From assembly GCA_019313245.1 (NCBI GenBank), contig JAFDBP010000068.1, positions 1 to 41,145 of the forward strand: a stretch of DNA of 41,145 nucleotides. Direction: 5' to 3'. The position numbers and the translations under genes are program-made. The notes under the pieces were generated by a model. That model was not told where the DNA came from, searched no databases, and saw only the letters and a program-made list of their open reading frames with translations. Position 1 is the stretch's first letter; every line of letters starts with the position of its first letter. Below, in pieces: positions 25,801-32,544 of the stretch. Origin of the DNA: Deltaproteobacteria bacterium (GTDB lineage Bacteria; Myxococcota_A; UBA9160; SMWR01).

Positions 25801-26442
25801 GGAGGCGGAGCCGGTGCGGTCACCTACTACAAGAATTTCATGTTTCCGCCGGCGGCCGCTTATTCCCACGGTCGTCTGTATCTGGCATTCGGCAGTGGCG
25901 AGCGGCGCAATCTTCAATTCGAGGGAGATTCGGACGCAAGCGCGTTGGGCGAGAACAACCGCTTCTACGTGGTGATCGATTCGGACCCCTACGAAACCGC
26001 GGGGCTCGCCACGATTCTCGAAACCGACCTGACCGATTTCACCGGAAGCGCAGCCGCACAGACCTTCGCCAACAAGGGTTTCTATTTCATTGTCGCAGAC
26101 GGCGAGAAGTTCGTGACCAACGTCGAGATCTTCAGCGGCAAGGTGATCGCGGCGAGTTTCACGCCGACCCCGGGCGCCGACCCGTGTACGGCCCGCGGTG
26201 TCGGGAACCTCTATGCCTTCGACATAGAGACCGGAGAGGGTCATTTCACGGACGGATCTGGCAACCCGACCCGCGGCCTCTCGCTCGGGCCCGGCCTGCC
26301 GACAGATCCGAAGGTGTCGATCGGCGTGGGCGGCAAGGAGAACCGCGTCGTGATCGAGAAGAGCGGATCGGACATCGAAATCATCGAGGCCCCCAACGTC
26401 AATCTCAATGGCGCCACGCTCTACTGGCGGGAGAACGACTGA
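22888..26442 (+). CDS. pilY1: PilY1-type pilus tip adhesin
   Basis: 1184 residues, signal peptide ending PASAQS. The N-terminal region holds a von Willebrand A-like domain with MIDAS motif D52-N-S-D-S56 (LFMDNSDSM) and later FVIIVTDGLPSRDDF. The C-terminal half is the PilY1 beta-propeller, with the calcium loop DLNFDGVADVIYAGD at 914-928 followed by MGGNIWKW, close to the loop that controls pilus retraction in Pseudomonas aeruginosa PilY1. Length is typical (1100-1200). The ATG is preceded by GAGG. It opens the operon, with the pilin-like gene starting 2 bp after its stop, unlike the Pseudomonas order where pilY1 follows the minor pilins. It should be exported to the pilus tip and act in adhesion and surface sensing. 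Confidence 0.93.
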   Translation: MTVFSRPIQSLLVHPTLALACFLVSTPASAQSGDDVFLLQSAVAPNVVLFMDNSDSMNHIEWHPEFDVEKVPDASYCASSADFGGALDPDTVYSIGATMTNVKCSSPSRGNRKIYGVRNPLPTYWSGRYLMWYLGLDHTDPGDSAILNEIETAQANVAGCTQSGASKFLAEKYRRTRFEASQQVLLDLLCVAETKNVRFAQAEFREPADVGGVDPNGGFLGADLGRSNPNHAAELESRIKTSVTISNDGTPLAETLFQIYTYWMPRVAADMPLGENGAAFPIYEYNKFGNPVGSNNWFEDAMLYDCEKAFVIIVTDGLPSRDDFDVDPAGTALGFADFGIGGAAGLIGDYYADGEVEEPGGADEATYYLDDISKYMFDKDFRPDLGGTQTIDTYTVGFATTTATDDYLERTAVLGNGTFYKAVDGDQLTAALIAALNDIIEKSASFTAATVPSARTKDGADFYQSYFFPRGKSAFWEGHVRAWTIDALGAVRDKNGDCALDDPTPGECNSGPFKPNAVYWWDAAEQVPLPASRNLYVSKSGVANGTVPPSLDLTLTAADLGVAPFLMPSDPTPNSPLYMLLGSTAITEEGLADEIVQYVRGCFFGTGVPDGTIVTLPTVCAERPARLGDIFHSNAVAVRQPSLKISDPGYSAFKTFYTSRDRVLYAGTNAGFLEAFDTGSWVVPAAPALPYYSRGTGAERFGFMPWQARQTIKNLVIDPPTNRHHYVDGDVNSADVWIDAQIPGQAGYNENPTNGSEWHTYLLGALREGGSHYYALDVTNPNQVSPLDGGNTNYPRYAWEFPSESNVADQAFIGESWAKPIITKVRLKRTDAAGQFVDRWVAIVTGGYDATSDPNPDAVTSLVSTYAAGSVKGRGIYIIDLKTGGVLAEKKFGSVADPQASMLYSIVGTPAVLDLNFDGVADVIYAGDMGGNIWKWTIHDAGEDRINDGSALRTQPNWPFKAFFTAAPATIGGGAGAVTYYKNFMFPPAAAYSHGRLYLAFGSGERRNLQFEGDSDASALGENNRFYVVIDSDPYETAGLATILETDLTDFTGSAAAQTFANKGFYFIVADGEKFVTNVEIFSGKVIAASFTPTPGADPCTARGVGNLYAFDIETGEGHFTDGSGNPTRGLSLGPGLPTDPKVSIGVGGKENRVVIEKSGSDIEIIEAPNVNLNGATLYWREND

Positions 26443-26444
26443 CG

Positions 26445-27143
26445 ATGCGAACTGCGCAGTCGGTTCAGCATGATCGTCGAGCTGGATTCAGCTTGATCGA
26501 AGTGGTCGTCGCGTTGGCCATCGTCGCGGCGTTGGCGGCCGCCTCGATCCCATCGATTCAGGGAATGATCGAACGGCGGCGTCTGCAGGGCTTTGCGCGC
26601 GATGTCGGCAACGTATTCCAGATTGCGCGCGGCCAGGCGGTTCGCACCGGCCATAACCACATCGTCTTCTTCGGTCCACTGGGAACTGCAGATCCCGCGG
26701 GAACCGTCCTGGTCGATTCGGTGGGCGATGCGGTTCCCATGCTGATCCTCGACGATGGACCCGCCGCCACCGCGAATTGTCACATCGATGTCGGGGAGAG
26801 TCGAGAGACCATCCCGTTGCCGAATCAAGTCAGTTTCGGCGTGTCGGAGGCGACCGTCAAAGTGCCGACCGACACGGGTACCGCGGCCTTCAGTCCGCCA
26901 CAGGCCAGCGGAACCACGGCATCGGGGCCGAGCAACAACGCGACGAATTGGGTGCTCTTCCGGCCAGACGGAATTCCGGTGGGCTTCGATCCAACCTCGA
27001 CGACCTGCGGCACGATCGGCGACACGGGCACCGGCGGAGCGGGCCTCTACGTCACGAGTGGTGGTCGCGACTATGCGGTGACGCTCGCGCCACTCGGCAG
27101 TGTGCGCGTACACACCTGGGGTGGGGGCGCGTGGACACAATGA
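26445..27143 (+). CDS. Type IV minor pilin, FimT/GspH-like
   Basis: 232 residues. The prepilin signal is RRAGFSLIEVVVALAIVAAL: cleavage after Gly, mature Phe1, Glu5 and a hydrophobic helix. A GspH/FimT-like globular part follows (LQGFARDVGNVFQIARGQAV, then NWVLFRPDGIPVGF near the C-terminal third), with several Cys that may pair. Members prime assembly of the pilus tip with PilV, PilW, PilX and PilY1. It begins 2 bp after the pilY1 stop and overlaps pilV by ATGA. In Pseudomonas the equivalent position is filled by FimU. At 232 residues it is longer than FimU (about 170), with a Gly/Thr-rich insert (about 145-165). Confidence 0.9.
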   Translation: MRTAQSVQHDRRAGFSLIEVVVALAIVAALAAASIPSIQGMIERRRLQGFARDVGNVFQIARGQAVRTGHNHIVFFGPLGTADPAGTVLVDSVGDAVPMLILDDGPAATANCHIDVGESRETIPLPNQVSFGVSEATVKVPTDTGTAAFSPPQASGTTASGPSNNATNWVLFRPDGIPVGFDPTSTTCGTIGDTGTGGAGLYVTSGGRDYAVTLAPLGSVRVHTWGGGAWTQ

Positions 27144-27586
27144 TGGCTTCCAGGAACAGGCGACTCGATCGGACGGCGCGCGGATTCACCCTGATCGAAG
27201 TGGTGATCACCATCGGCATCCTGGCCTTTGGCCTCCTCGCGCTGGCGACCGTACAGATCTACGCCATGCGCGGAGGCGATCGCGGCCGACACGCGACGCA
27301 CGCGGCTGCGATTGCCGAAAACAGGATGGAGCAGCTGCAGCAGGACGCATGGGCGTCGATCGCGCCCACGGGCGGGTTCGTCGCAGATCCAACCGAACAG
27401 AACGCCATCCAGCTCGACGGCGGCGGCTCACTTTCCGAACGAGACTACAACGTCTCCTATCAGATTACGGATGTGGAGCCGACCTTCACCCGCTCGATCG
27501 ACGTTCGCGTCTCGTGGACCGAGGAGGGCGGTGAGACCCGGTCGGTCACGCTCTCGAGCATTCGTTACAACCGGGAAGGGACATAG
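27140..27586 (+). CDS. pilV: Type IV minor pilin PilV
   Basis: 148 residues. The start overlaps the preceding stop (27140-27143, ATGATG). The prepilin signal ARGFTLIEVVITIGILAFGL has Gly before Phe and Glu at +5. The FGLLALATVQIYAMRG segment and the following AAIAENRMEQLQQ are typical of PilV, as is the last-strand region RSVTLSSIRY. PilV is a low-abundance subunit of the tip complex that primes fibre assembly. At 148 residues it is close to normal. It is followed after 6 bp by pilW. Confidence 0.9.
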   Translation: MMASRNRRLDRTARGFTLIEVVITIGILAFGLLALATVQIYAMRGGDRGRHATHAAAIAENRMEQLQQDAWASIAPTGGFVADPTEQNAIQLDGGGSLSERDYNVSYQITDVEPTFTRSIDVRVSWTEEGGETRSVTLSSIRYNREGT

Positions 27587-27592
27587 CCGAGG

Positions 27593-28570
27593 ATGCGGAA
27601 TTCTGGATTCACCATTATCGAGTTGATGGTCGCCAGCGCGATCCTCGCGATCGTGATGGTCTTCACCATGCAGATCTTCACGATCAACAACCGGGCCTAC
27701 GTCAAGGTCGACTCGATCGTGGATACGCAACAGAGCGTGCGCGCCATAGCGAGCATCTTCGAGCGCGATCTGAGGCACGCGGGAATGATGGTTCCCGAAA
27801 TCGCAGGAATCTGCGGCATCGACAACACCAGTGCTCCCGACGTCGTCTACATCAGCGATCACACGGCAATCAATCCAGTGAGTGCGATAGGAACCTTCGA
27901 TGGCGCTCGGGTCGTCGGCGGTGTAACCCAGGTCAACTCCGGCATCACCACCCTGGGCCTGGACTCGCTCGTGATCGAGCCGGACACGCCGGATCCTTCC
28001 TACGATACGGATGGCAATGGGGTCAACGACAGCGACTTCAACGATAATGGCGGCGGTGTGATCATTGCCGATCTGATGGATCCCGATCGGGGAACGGTCT
28101 GCGGGACCGTCGAAAATGTCAATATCGCCACCAAATCCATCACGATCGACATCAAGTCGAATTCGTTCGACACGGCTGGCACCGCCATGCTGATCGCGGT
28201 TCCGGCAATCGAATACCGCATCGATTCCAATCGGCTCTATCGCAACAATCTCATCCTGGCGGAAGGCGTAGAAGACCTACAGCTCGCGTATTTCCTGGAT
28301 ACGAATGGAAACAACGCCCTCGATGTCGGCGAGATGTATGGAATTTCGGGCAATAACTACGTCGCCAAGGACAGCGATGTGAGTGACCTGCGCGGGGTGC
28401 GGTTCAACGTCGTCACCCGCACGCGCTCCGAGGATGAGCGCTTTACCCAGGGCTTCTTTCAGGCCACCGAGAATCGAGATGCCGTCGCTGGACAGGACGG
28501 TTATCGGCGGCGGGTTCACACGGCCATTGTTCGGATGAGAAACATCGGCGATCGCGTGGGAGGCACATGA
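27593..28570 (+). CDS. pilW: Type IV minor pilin PilW with calcium-loop-like inserts
   Basis: 325 residues. The prepilin signal is very short (MRNSG), then FTIIELMVASAILAIVMV. The segment YVKVDSIVDTQQSVRAIASI and FERDLRHAGMM are typical of PilW. Two segments look like Ca-binding loops: 138-146 (DTDGNGVND, extended to a DxDxDG-like run DSDFNDNGGG) and 236-244 (DTNGNNALD). The C-terminus (VRFNVVTRTRSED and RRRVHTAIVRMRN) is also PilW-like. It belongs to the tip priming complex and is usually the largest minor pilin. Its stop overlaps pilX as ATGA. Calcium binding is my reading of the loops, not an established property of the family. Confidence 0.9.
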   Translation: MRNSGFTIIELMVASAILAIVMVFTMQIFTINNRAYVKVDSIVDTQQSVRAIASIFERDLRHAGMMVPEIAGICGIDNTSAPDVVYISDHTAINPVSAIGTFDGARVVGGVTQVNSGITTLGLDSLVIEPDTPDPSYDTDGNGVNDSDFNDNGGGVIIADLMDPDRGTVCGTVENVNIATKSITIDIKSNSFDTAGTAMLIAVPAIEYRIDSNRLYRNNLILAEGVEDLQLAYFLDTNGNNALDVGEMYGISGNNYVAKDSDVSDLRGVRFNVVTRTRSEDERFTQGFFQATENRDAVAGQDGYRRRVHTAIVRMRNIGDRVGGT

Positions 28571-29037
28571 TGAAGTGTTCGCACAGACGCCAACAGGGAT
28601 CGACACTTCTCATCGTCATGCTCGTGATGGCGATGATGGGAATCATCGGCTTTGCGGCGCTCGAGGCGGTCACGCGGGATCAGCGCGTCGCCGGATTCAT
28701 GAAGCGCAAGAAGACCGCGTTTTTCGCAGCGGAGGCCGGGGTCGCTACTGCGCTTCACGCGCTGCGGGTCAACGAAGATCCGACGTTCCCTCAGGGCACG
28801 GTCGGTGACGCGTCGTGGTTTGCGCAGGGTCTTCCCACCTACGAGATGGATACGAGCAGCGGAGCTGCATCGACCAATCTCGGAGTGGGTGCGCTGCCCG
28901 GCATGAACATGCAGATCGGGCAGAACGGAGTGCCGAAGTTCACCATTCGCTACTGGGAGGTGAACGTGAAGGGAGAAGCGGTAGGGGGAACCGTTTCGCG
29001 AATTCAATTTGCGAGTGGAACACTCGAGGCGAATTAG
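28567..29037 (+). CDS. pilX: Type IV pilus assembly protein PilX
   Basis: 156 residues, starting at the overlapping ATGATG. The N-terminus RQQGSTLLIVMLVMAMMGII is the PilX_N pattern: Gly then a hydrophobic helix that lacks the Glu5 of ordinary pilins. FFAAEAGVATALHAL is the usual AEAG signature of the family. The C-terminal part is short. PilX works with PilV, PilW and PilY1 in tip assembly. It is the last pilin-like gene of the operon. After it lie 108 bases with two small hairpins before an independent ribosome site. Confidence 0.88.
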   Translation: MMKCSHRRQQGSTLLIVMLVMAMMGIIGFAALEAVTRDQRVAGFMKRKKTAFFAAEAGVATALHALRVNEDPTFPQGTVGDASWFAQGLPTYEMDTSSGAASTNLGVGALPGMNMQIGQNGVPKFTIRYWEVNVKGEAVGGTVSRIQFASGTLEAN

Positions 29038-29068
29038 AACGAGGCCATACGAGGGCGTCGGATTCTTC

Positions 29069-29128
29069 GACCATTGACCCCGAATGGTCCGCCGTACGCG
29101 CAGATATCGAGATGGGCGCTTGACCCAT
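29069..29128 (+). terminator. Two tandem hairpins after pilX
   Basis: GACCATT (29069-29075) with AATGGTC (29083-29089) form a perfect 7-bp stem with a 7-base loop. GATGGG (29111-29116) with CCCATC (29124-29129) form a second 6-bp stem, also with a 7-base loop, just before the AGGAGG site of the next gene. Neither is followed by a T-tract. They may attenuate or process the pilus transcript. Confidence 0.3.
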
Positions 29129-29145
29129 CCAGGAGGGGTGAGCCG

Positions 29146-30132
29146 ATGCGGATCATCGGATGGATTGCGGCAGCGACGCTCGTCGTGGGCACCGCCGCTT
29201 GCGGTGGAAGCGACGAGGAGACTGTAGCCGTACCCGCAGCGCCGACGAAGGTCGAGCGACCGGCCGAGGCCGGTGAGAATCACGCACCCGTGATTCGCAG
29301 CGTGCGCCTGGAGCCCGCCGATCCGATCGACGGCGATCGGGTCCACGCGATCGTGGCGGTTTCAGATCAGGATGGGGATCCGGTCGAGCTCGGTTTCGAG
29401 TGGCACATTTCGGGCCGCCCGATCCCGAGTGGCGAAGCCTCGATCGCACTGGAGGGCGTTACCAAGCGCGACCTGATCGAGGTCGCGGTAAAGGCCAGCG
29501 ATGGCGAGCTGCAGAGCCCCACCGCACGAGCCGAGGCGAAGGTTCGCAATCGAAGGCCGACCGTGGTCGGGATCGCAATTCGCCCTCAACCGGAGGTGCT
29601 TCCCGGTGAGACGCTGGTGGCGACCGCGCAGGCCAACGACCCCGATGGGGACCGGATCGAATACAGCTATCGCTGGCAGGTCAACGGACGGCTCCAGATG
29701 GAGACGGGAGATCGCTTCGAGACGGACTCGCTCAAAAAGGGTGACGCAATCCAGGCGATCGTCGTTGCGAACGATGGCAGCAAGGACAGCGACGAACTGG
29801 CGAGCGTCGTCGTGCGCGTCGGGAATGCCCATCCCGAGATCACTTCGGTCCCGGACGGTGACTGGACGGATGAGGGATTCAGCTACCAGGTGCGCGCACG
29901 CGATCCCGACAACGACGGACCGCTGCGTTACTCGATCAAGACGGGACCGAAGGGGATGCGGGTCGATTCCGTGCTCGGCAAGGTCGTCTGGCAGCCGACG
30001 TTCGATCAGGCGGGCGTACACCCGATCGAAATCGCGGTCACGGACGCCGCCGGCGCGACGTCGGTTCAGATCTTCGAGATCACCGTCAAGGCCGAGGAAT
30101 CCGCAGCACCCCCTCCGGCTTCACGGCGCTGA
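29146..30132 (+). CDS. Lipoprotein with Ig/cadherin-like repeats
   Basis: 328 residues, ATG preceded by AGGAGG at nine bases. The signal (RIIGWIAAATLVVGTAACGG) has a lipobox-like TAAC. The mature part starts with a short Thr/Ala/Pro linker and then at least three beta-sandwich units of about 90 residues. Markers are NHAPVIRSVRLEPADP, VAVSDQDGDPVE and VAVKASDGE in unit 1; NRRPTVVGIAIRPQPEV, AQANDPDGD and VVANDGS in unit 2; and a shorter third unit with ARDPDNDGPLRY and HPIEIAVTDAAGA. The DxDGD and DxDNDG motifs are typical Ca sites of such domains. It may be the last gene of the pilus operon or separate. A surface adhesion or scaffold role is likely, but the partner is unknown. Confidence 0.82.
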   Translation: MRIIGWIAAATLVVGTAACGGSDEETVAVPAAPTKVERPAEAGENHAPVIRSVRLEPADPIDGDRVHAIVAVSDQDGDPVELGFEWHISGRPIPSGEASIALEGVTKRDLIEVAVKASDGELQSPTARAEAKVRNRRPTVVGIAIRPQPEVLPGETLVATAQANDPDGDRIEYSYRWQVNGRLQMETGDRFETDSLKKGDAIQAIVVANDGSKDSDELASVVVRVGNAHPEITSVPDGDWTDEGFSYQVRARDPDNDGPLRYSIKTGPKGMRVDSVLGKVVWQPTFDQAGVHPIEIAVTDAAGATSVQIFEITVKAEESAAPPPASRR

Positions 30133-30204
30133 GCGGTCCTGGCATCCGCGGATTGACGCCGATCGCGACGCCGATTCGGGCAGCGCAGAGAGCGGGCTAA
30201 CGGA

Positions 30205-31383
30205 TCACCTTCGGTTGGCGGCGCTCTCCGATTTGCCGCTGCCCTTGATCTCCGCGTACGCCCAATCGAGCCACGGGAGCAGGGCCTCGATGTCGCTGCG
30301 CTCGACGGTGGCTCCAGCCCAGATCCGCAGCCCGGGAGGCGCGTCCCGATAAGAGCCGATGTCGAACGCGATTCCCTCCTCGTCCAATTTGCCTGCGACG
30401 CGTTTGGCGATCGCGGCCTGATCATCTGGCTCGAGCGATCGAAACCACGGATCGGCGATCTGCAGGCAGATCGAGGTGCAAGAGCGGGTCTCGGGTTGGC
30501 TCGCGAGGAAATTCACCCACGAACTCCGATCGACCCACTCGGAAATCACGTCGAGGTTCGCTTCCGAGCGTTTGCGCACCTCGTCGCGCCCACCGATCGA
30601 TTCCACCCAGCGCAGCGCGTCGATCGCATCCTCGACACAGAGCATCGAGGGCGTGTTGATGGTGTCACCGCGGAAGATGCCTTCGATGAGTTTGCCGCCC
30701 TTGGTCAGGCGAAAGATCTTGGGCAACGGGCGCGGCGGTTCGAATGTTTCGAGTCGCTCGACGGCGCGAGGTGAAATGCACAGCATCCCGTGTCCGGCTT
30801 CGCCCCCCAGCACCTTCTGCCACGACCAGGTTACGACGTCGAGCTTTTTCCAGGGAAGCTCCATCGCAAATACCGCCGACGTCGCGTCGCAGATCGTCAA
30901 GCCCGCTCGGTTTTCGGGGATCCAATCTCCGTCGGGAATCCGCACTCCCGAAGTGGTGCCGTTCCAGGGAAACACGACGTCGTTCTGGAAGTTGATCTCC
31001 TCCAGATCCGGGAGTTCACCGTAATCCGCAACCCACGCCTTCGCGTTGTGGAGTTCGAGTTGGCCGATGATGTCGTTGACCCACTGCGATCCGAAGCTCT
31101 CCCAGGCGAGGACGTCGACGCCTCGGGCGCCGAGCATCGACCAGAGCACCATTTCCACCGCGCCGGTATCCGAAGCGGGAACGATCCCGAGGCGATAGTC
31201 GTCGGGGATTTCGAGCACGCGACGAGAGCGTTCGATGACCTCCTGGAGTTTCGCCCGCCCGGGTTTCGATCGGTGCGACCGCCCCACTTCCGCGTTGGCC
31301 AGCAGGTCCAGCTTCCAACCCGGGCGCTTTGCGCAGGGACCCGAAGAAAAATGTGGTCGTTTTGGGCGCTGATTCGGCTTCAT
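30205..31383 (-). CDS. serC: Phosphoserine aminotransferase
   Basis: 392 residues. It is a PLP-dependent class V aminotransferase of the longer SerC subtype found in archaea, alphaproteobacteria and others. Markers are [13 protein letters not shown] at the N-terminus, [29 protein letters not shown] and the PLP Lys in [18 protein letters not shown]. The enzyme converts 3-phosphohydroxypyruvate plus glutamate to 3-phosphoserine, the second step of serine synthesis, and can act in pyridoxal phosphate synthesis. It is alone on the minus strand: serA and serB are not in the window. The ATG has GGGGGA upstream. It diverges from the HEAT-like gene and converges with the Ig-like lipoprotein gene. Confidence 0.95.
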   Translation of the reverse strand: MKPNQRPKRPHFSSGPCAKRPGWKLDLLANAEVGRSHRSKPGRAKLQEVIERSRRVLEIPDDYRLGIVPASDTGAVEMVLWSMLGARGVDVLAWESFGSQWVNDIIGQLELHNAKAWVADYGELPDLEEINFQNDVVFPWNGTTSGVRIPDGDWIPENRAGLTICDATSAVFAMELPWKKLDVVTWSWQKVLGGEAGHGMLCISPRAVERLETFEPPRPLPKIFRLTKGGKLIEGIFRGDTINTPSMLCVEDAIDALRWVESIGGRDEVRKRSEANLDVISEWVDRSSWVNFLASQPETRSCTSICLQIADPWFRSLEPDDQAAIAKRVAGKLDEEGIAFDIGSYRDAPPGLRIWAGATVERSDIEALLPWLDWAYAEIKGSGKSESAANRR

Positions 31384-31845
31384 CGTCGGTCCCCCGTGTG
31401 TGCTGATTCGAAGCGTGTCCGTCGAACCGCGTAGTCTAGGCGAAATCGGGTGACTCCCCGAGCCTGCCGGCTTTCGGGCGGGCGCCGCGGGCGGGGGTGG
31501 GGAACTCGATGGAGTGGCAGTGCGCCTTCAGCGATTCGCGTGGGCGTGACGGTTGGTGGCGATGCTGCCGTTCGCTTCGCGAGTCGCGCGCCCGCGTACC
31601 CGGTTGCCGGTGTCCGGAAGATTGTGCCGATCGCGGCCGAACTGCTGCGCGGACGGGGCGCTGGCGAATCGGCGTCGCCGCGCGAGCGGAAGTCGTTGCC
31701 GCAGCTGGGCAACCTTCGCACTCAGCACAATCTTCGGGACACAATCAAAAGATTCACTAAATCAGTAGGTTGAGATACCTGGTTGCGTCTTTCCGGCGCG
31801 CCCGCGCCAGTCCGCTCTCTCATATCTGTGGGGGATTTTGCCGAC
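31384..31845. promoter_or_regulatory. Divergent spacer between serC and the metalloprotease pair
   Basis: This 462-bp spacer must hold promoters for serC and for the rightward two-gene unit. Most of it is GC-rich with no coding signature. From about 31725 to 31775 the sequence turns AT-rich and has an inverted repeat AATCTT (31729-31734) and AAGATT (31749-31754), a plausible promoter or operator zone for the rightward genes. No riboswitch or tRNA was recognised. Confidence 0.3.
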
Positions 31846-32544
31846 ATGATGAAAATGGACTGTCGGAACGACCACTTCCGGGCGCTGGCGCTTTCGATCG
31901 CTTCGCTCCTTCTCTGGGCCTCCGGCGGAGTGGCCGGAGCGGGCGATCTCGAATCGTCGCCTGCGGATCGACTCGCGTCTGCGGTCTATTTCGAGGGGCT
32001 CGCCTTCGAAGAGGTCGGCGATCTCTCGGACGCCGACGTCGCGCGCCTGATCGAGCTGTTGCAGGACCCGGCCGAGATTCGCAAGCACCCCAACGCCCTC
32101 GTCGCCCTCGGCATGAGTGGCTCGCCGGTGGCGTTCGATGCGATCGCCGATTACGCGCTGCGGGGCTCGAGCGGGGAGATCGATCGCCTCGAATTTCGCG
32201 CCCAGCGTTCCATCGCCGCTGGCATGGGGCACCTCGCGCGGGTCGACGGCCGCGCACTCGCCTGGCTGGTCCGAGCCGCAACGGACGCGAGCGCTGCGCC
32301 ACAGCGGTCTTTCCGTCAGATGGATGCCGAGCGCATCGCGCGCTTGATGCAAAAGGGAGCGATCACCGGACTCGCACTCTCGGGGCAACCGAGCGCGGCT
32401 CGTGTGATCGCCCAGATCATCGCGGTTCCGAGCGCAGCTCCGGGAATCGTCGAGCACGCCAACGACGCCCTGATCCTACACGAGAGAATGTCTCGCAGGG
32501 GTCCCGCGTCGGTGCTCCGAGATCACTTCGGGCCAGCCCGATGA
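31846..32544 (+). CDS. Secreted HEAT-like repeat protein
   Basis: 232 residues from the ATG at 31846; the frame is open from 31783 but the signal peptide (FRALALSIASLLLWASGGVAGA) fits this start. The mature part is mostly alpha-helical with repeat-like units: LSDADVARLIELLQDPAEI, HPNALVALGMSGSPVAFDAI, RALAWLVRAATDASA and ITGLALSGQPSAARVIAQII. This gives the look of HEAT/armadillo helices used for protein binding. I do not recognise a specific family. Its stop overlaps the start of the metalloprotease gene (ATGA), so the two are coupled; a chaperone, inhibitor or substrate-presenting role is a guess. Confidence 0.75.
   Translation: MMKMDCRNDHFRALALSIASLLLWASGGVAGAGDLESSPADRLASAVYFEGLAFEEVGDLSDADVARLIELLQDPAEIRKHPNALVALGMSGSPVAFDAIADYALRGSSGEIDRLEFRAQRSIAAGMGHLARVDGRALAWLVRAATDASAAPQRSFRQMDAERIARLMQKGAITGLALSGQPSAARVIAQIIAVPSAAPGIVEHANDALILHERMSRRGPASVLRDHFGPAR

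Noticed and set aside
23653-26244. 863-codon open frame antisense to pilY1
   Set aside because: Shadow frame from GC-rich codon use; low-complexity Arg/Gly/Val composition, no motifs, and the plus-strand pilY1 is certain.
31450-31773. 107-codon frame in the serC-HEAT spacer
   Set aside because: Arg/Gly-rich, no ribosome site or recognisable feature; consistent with random GC-rich DNA.
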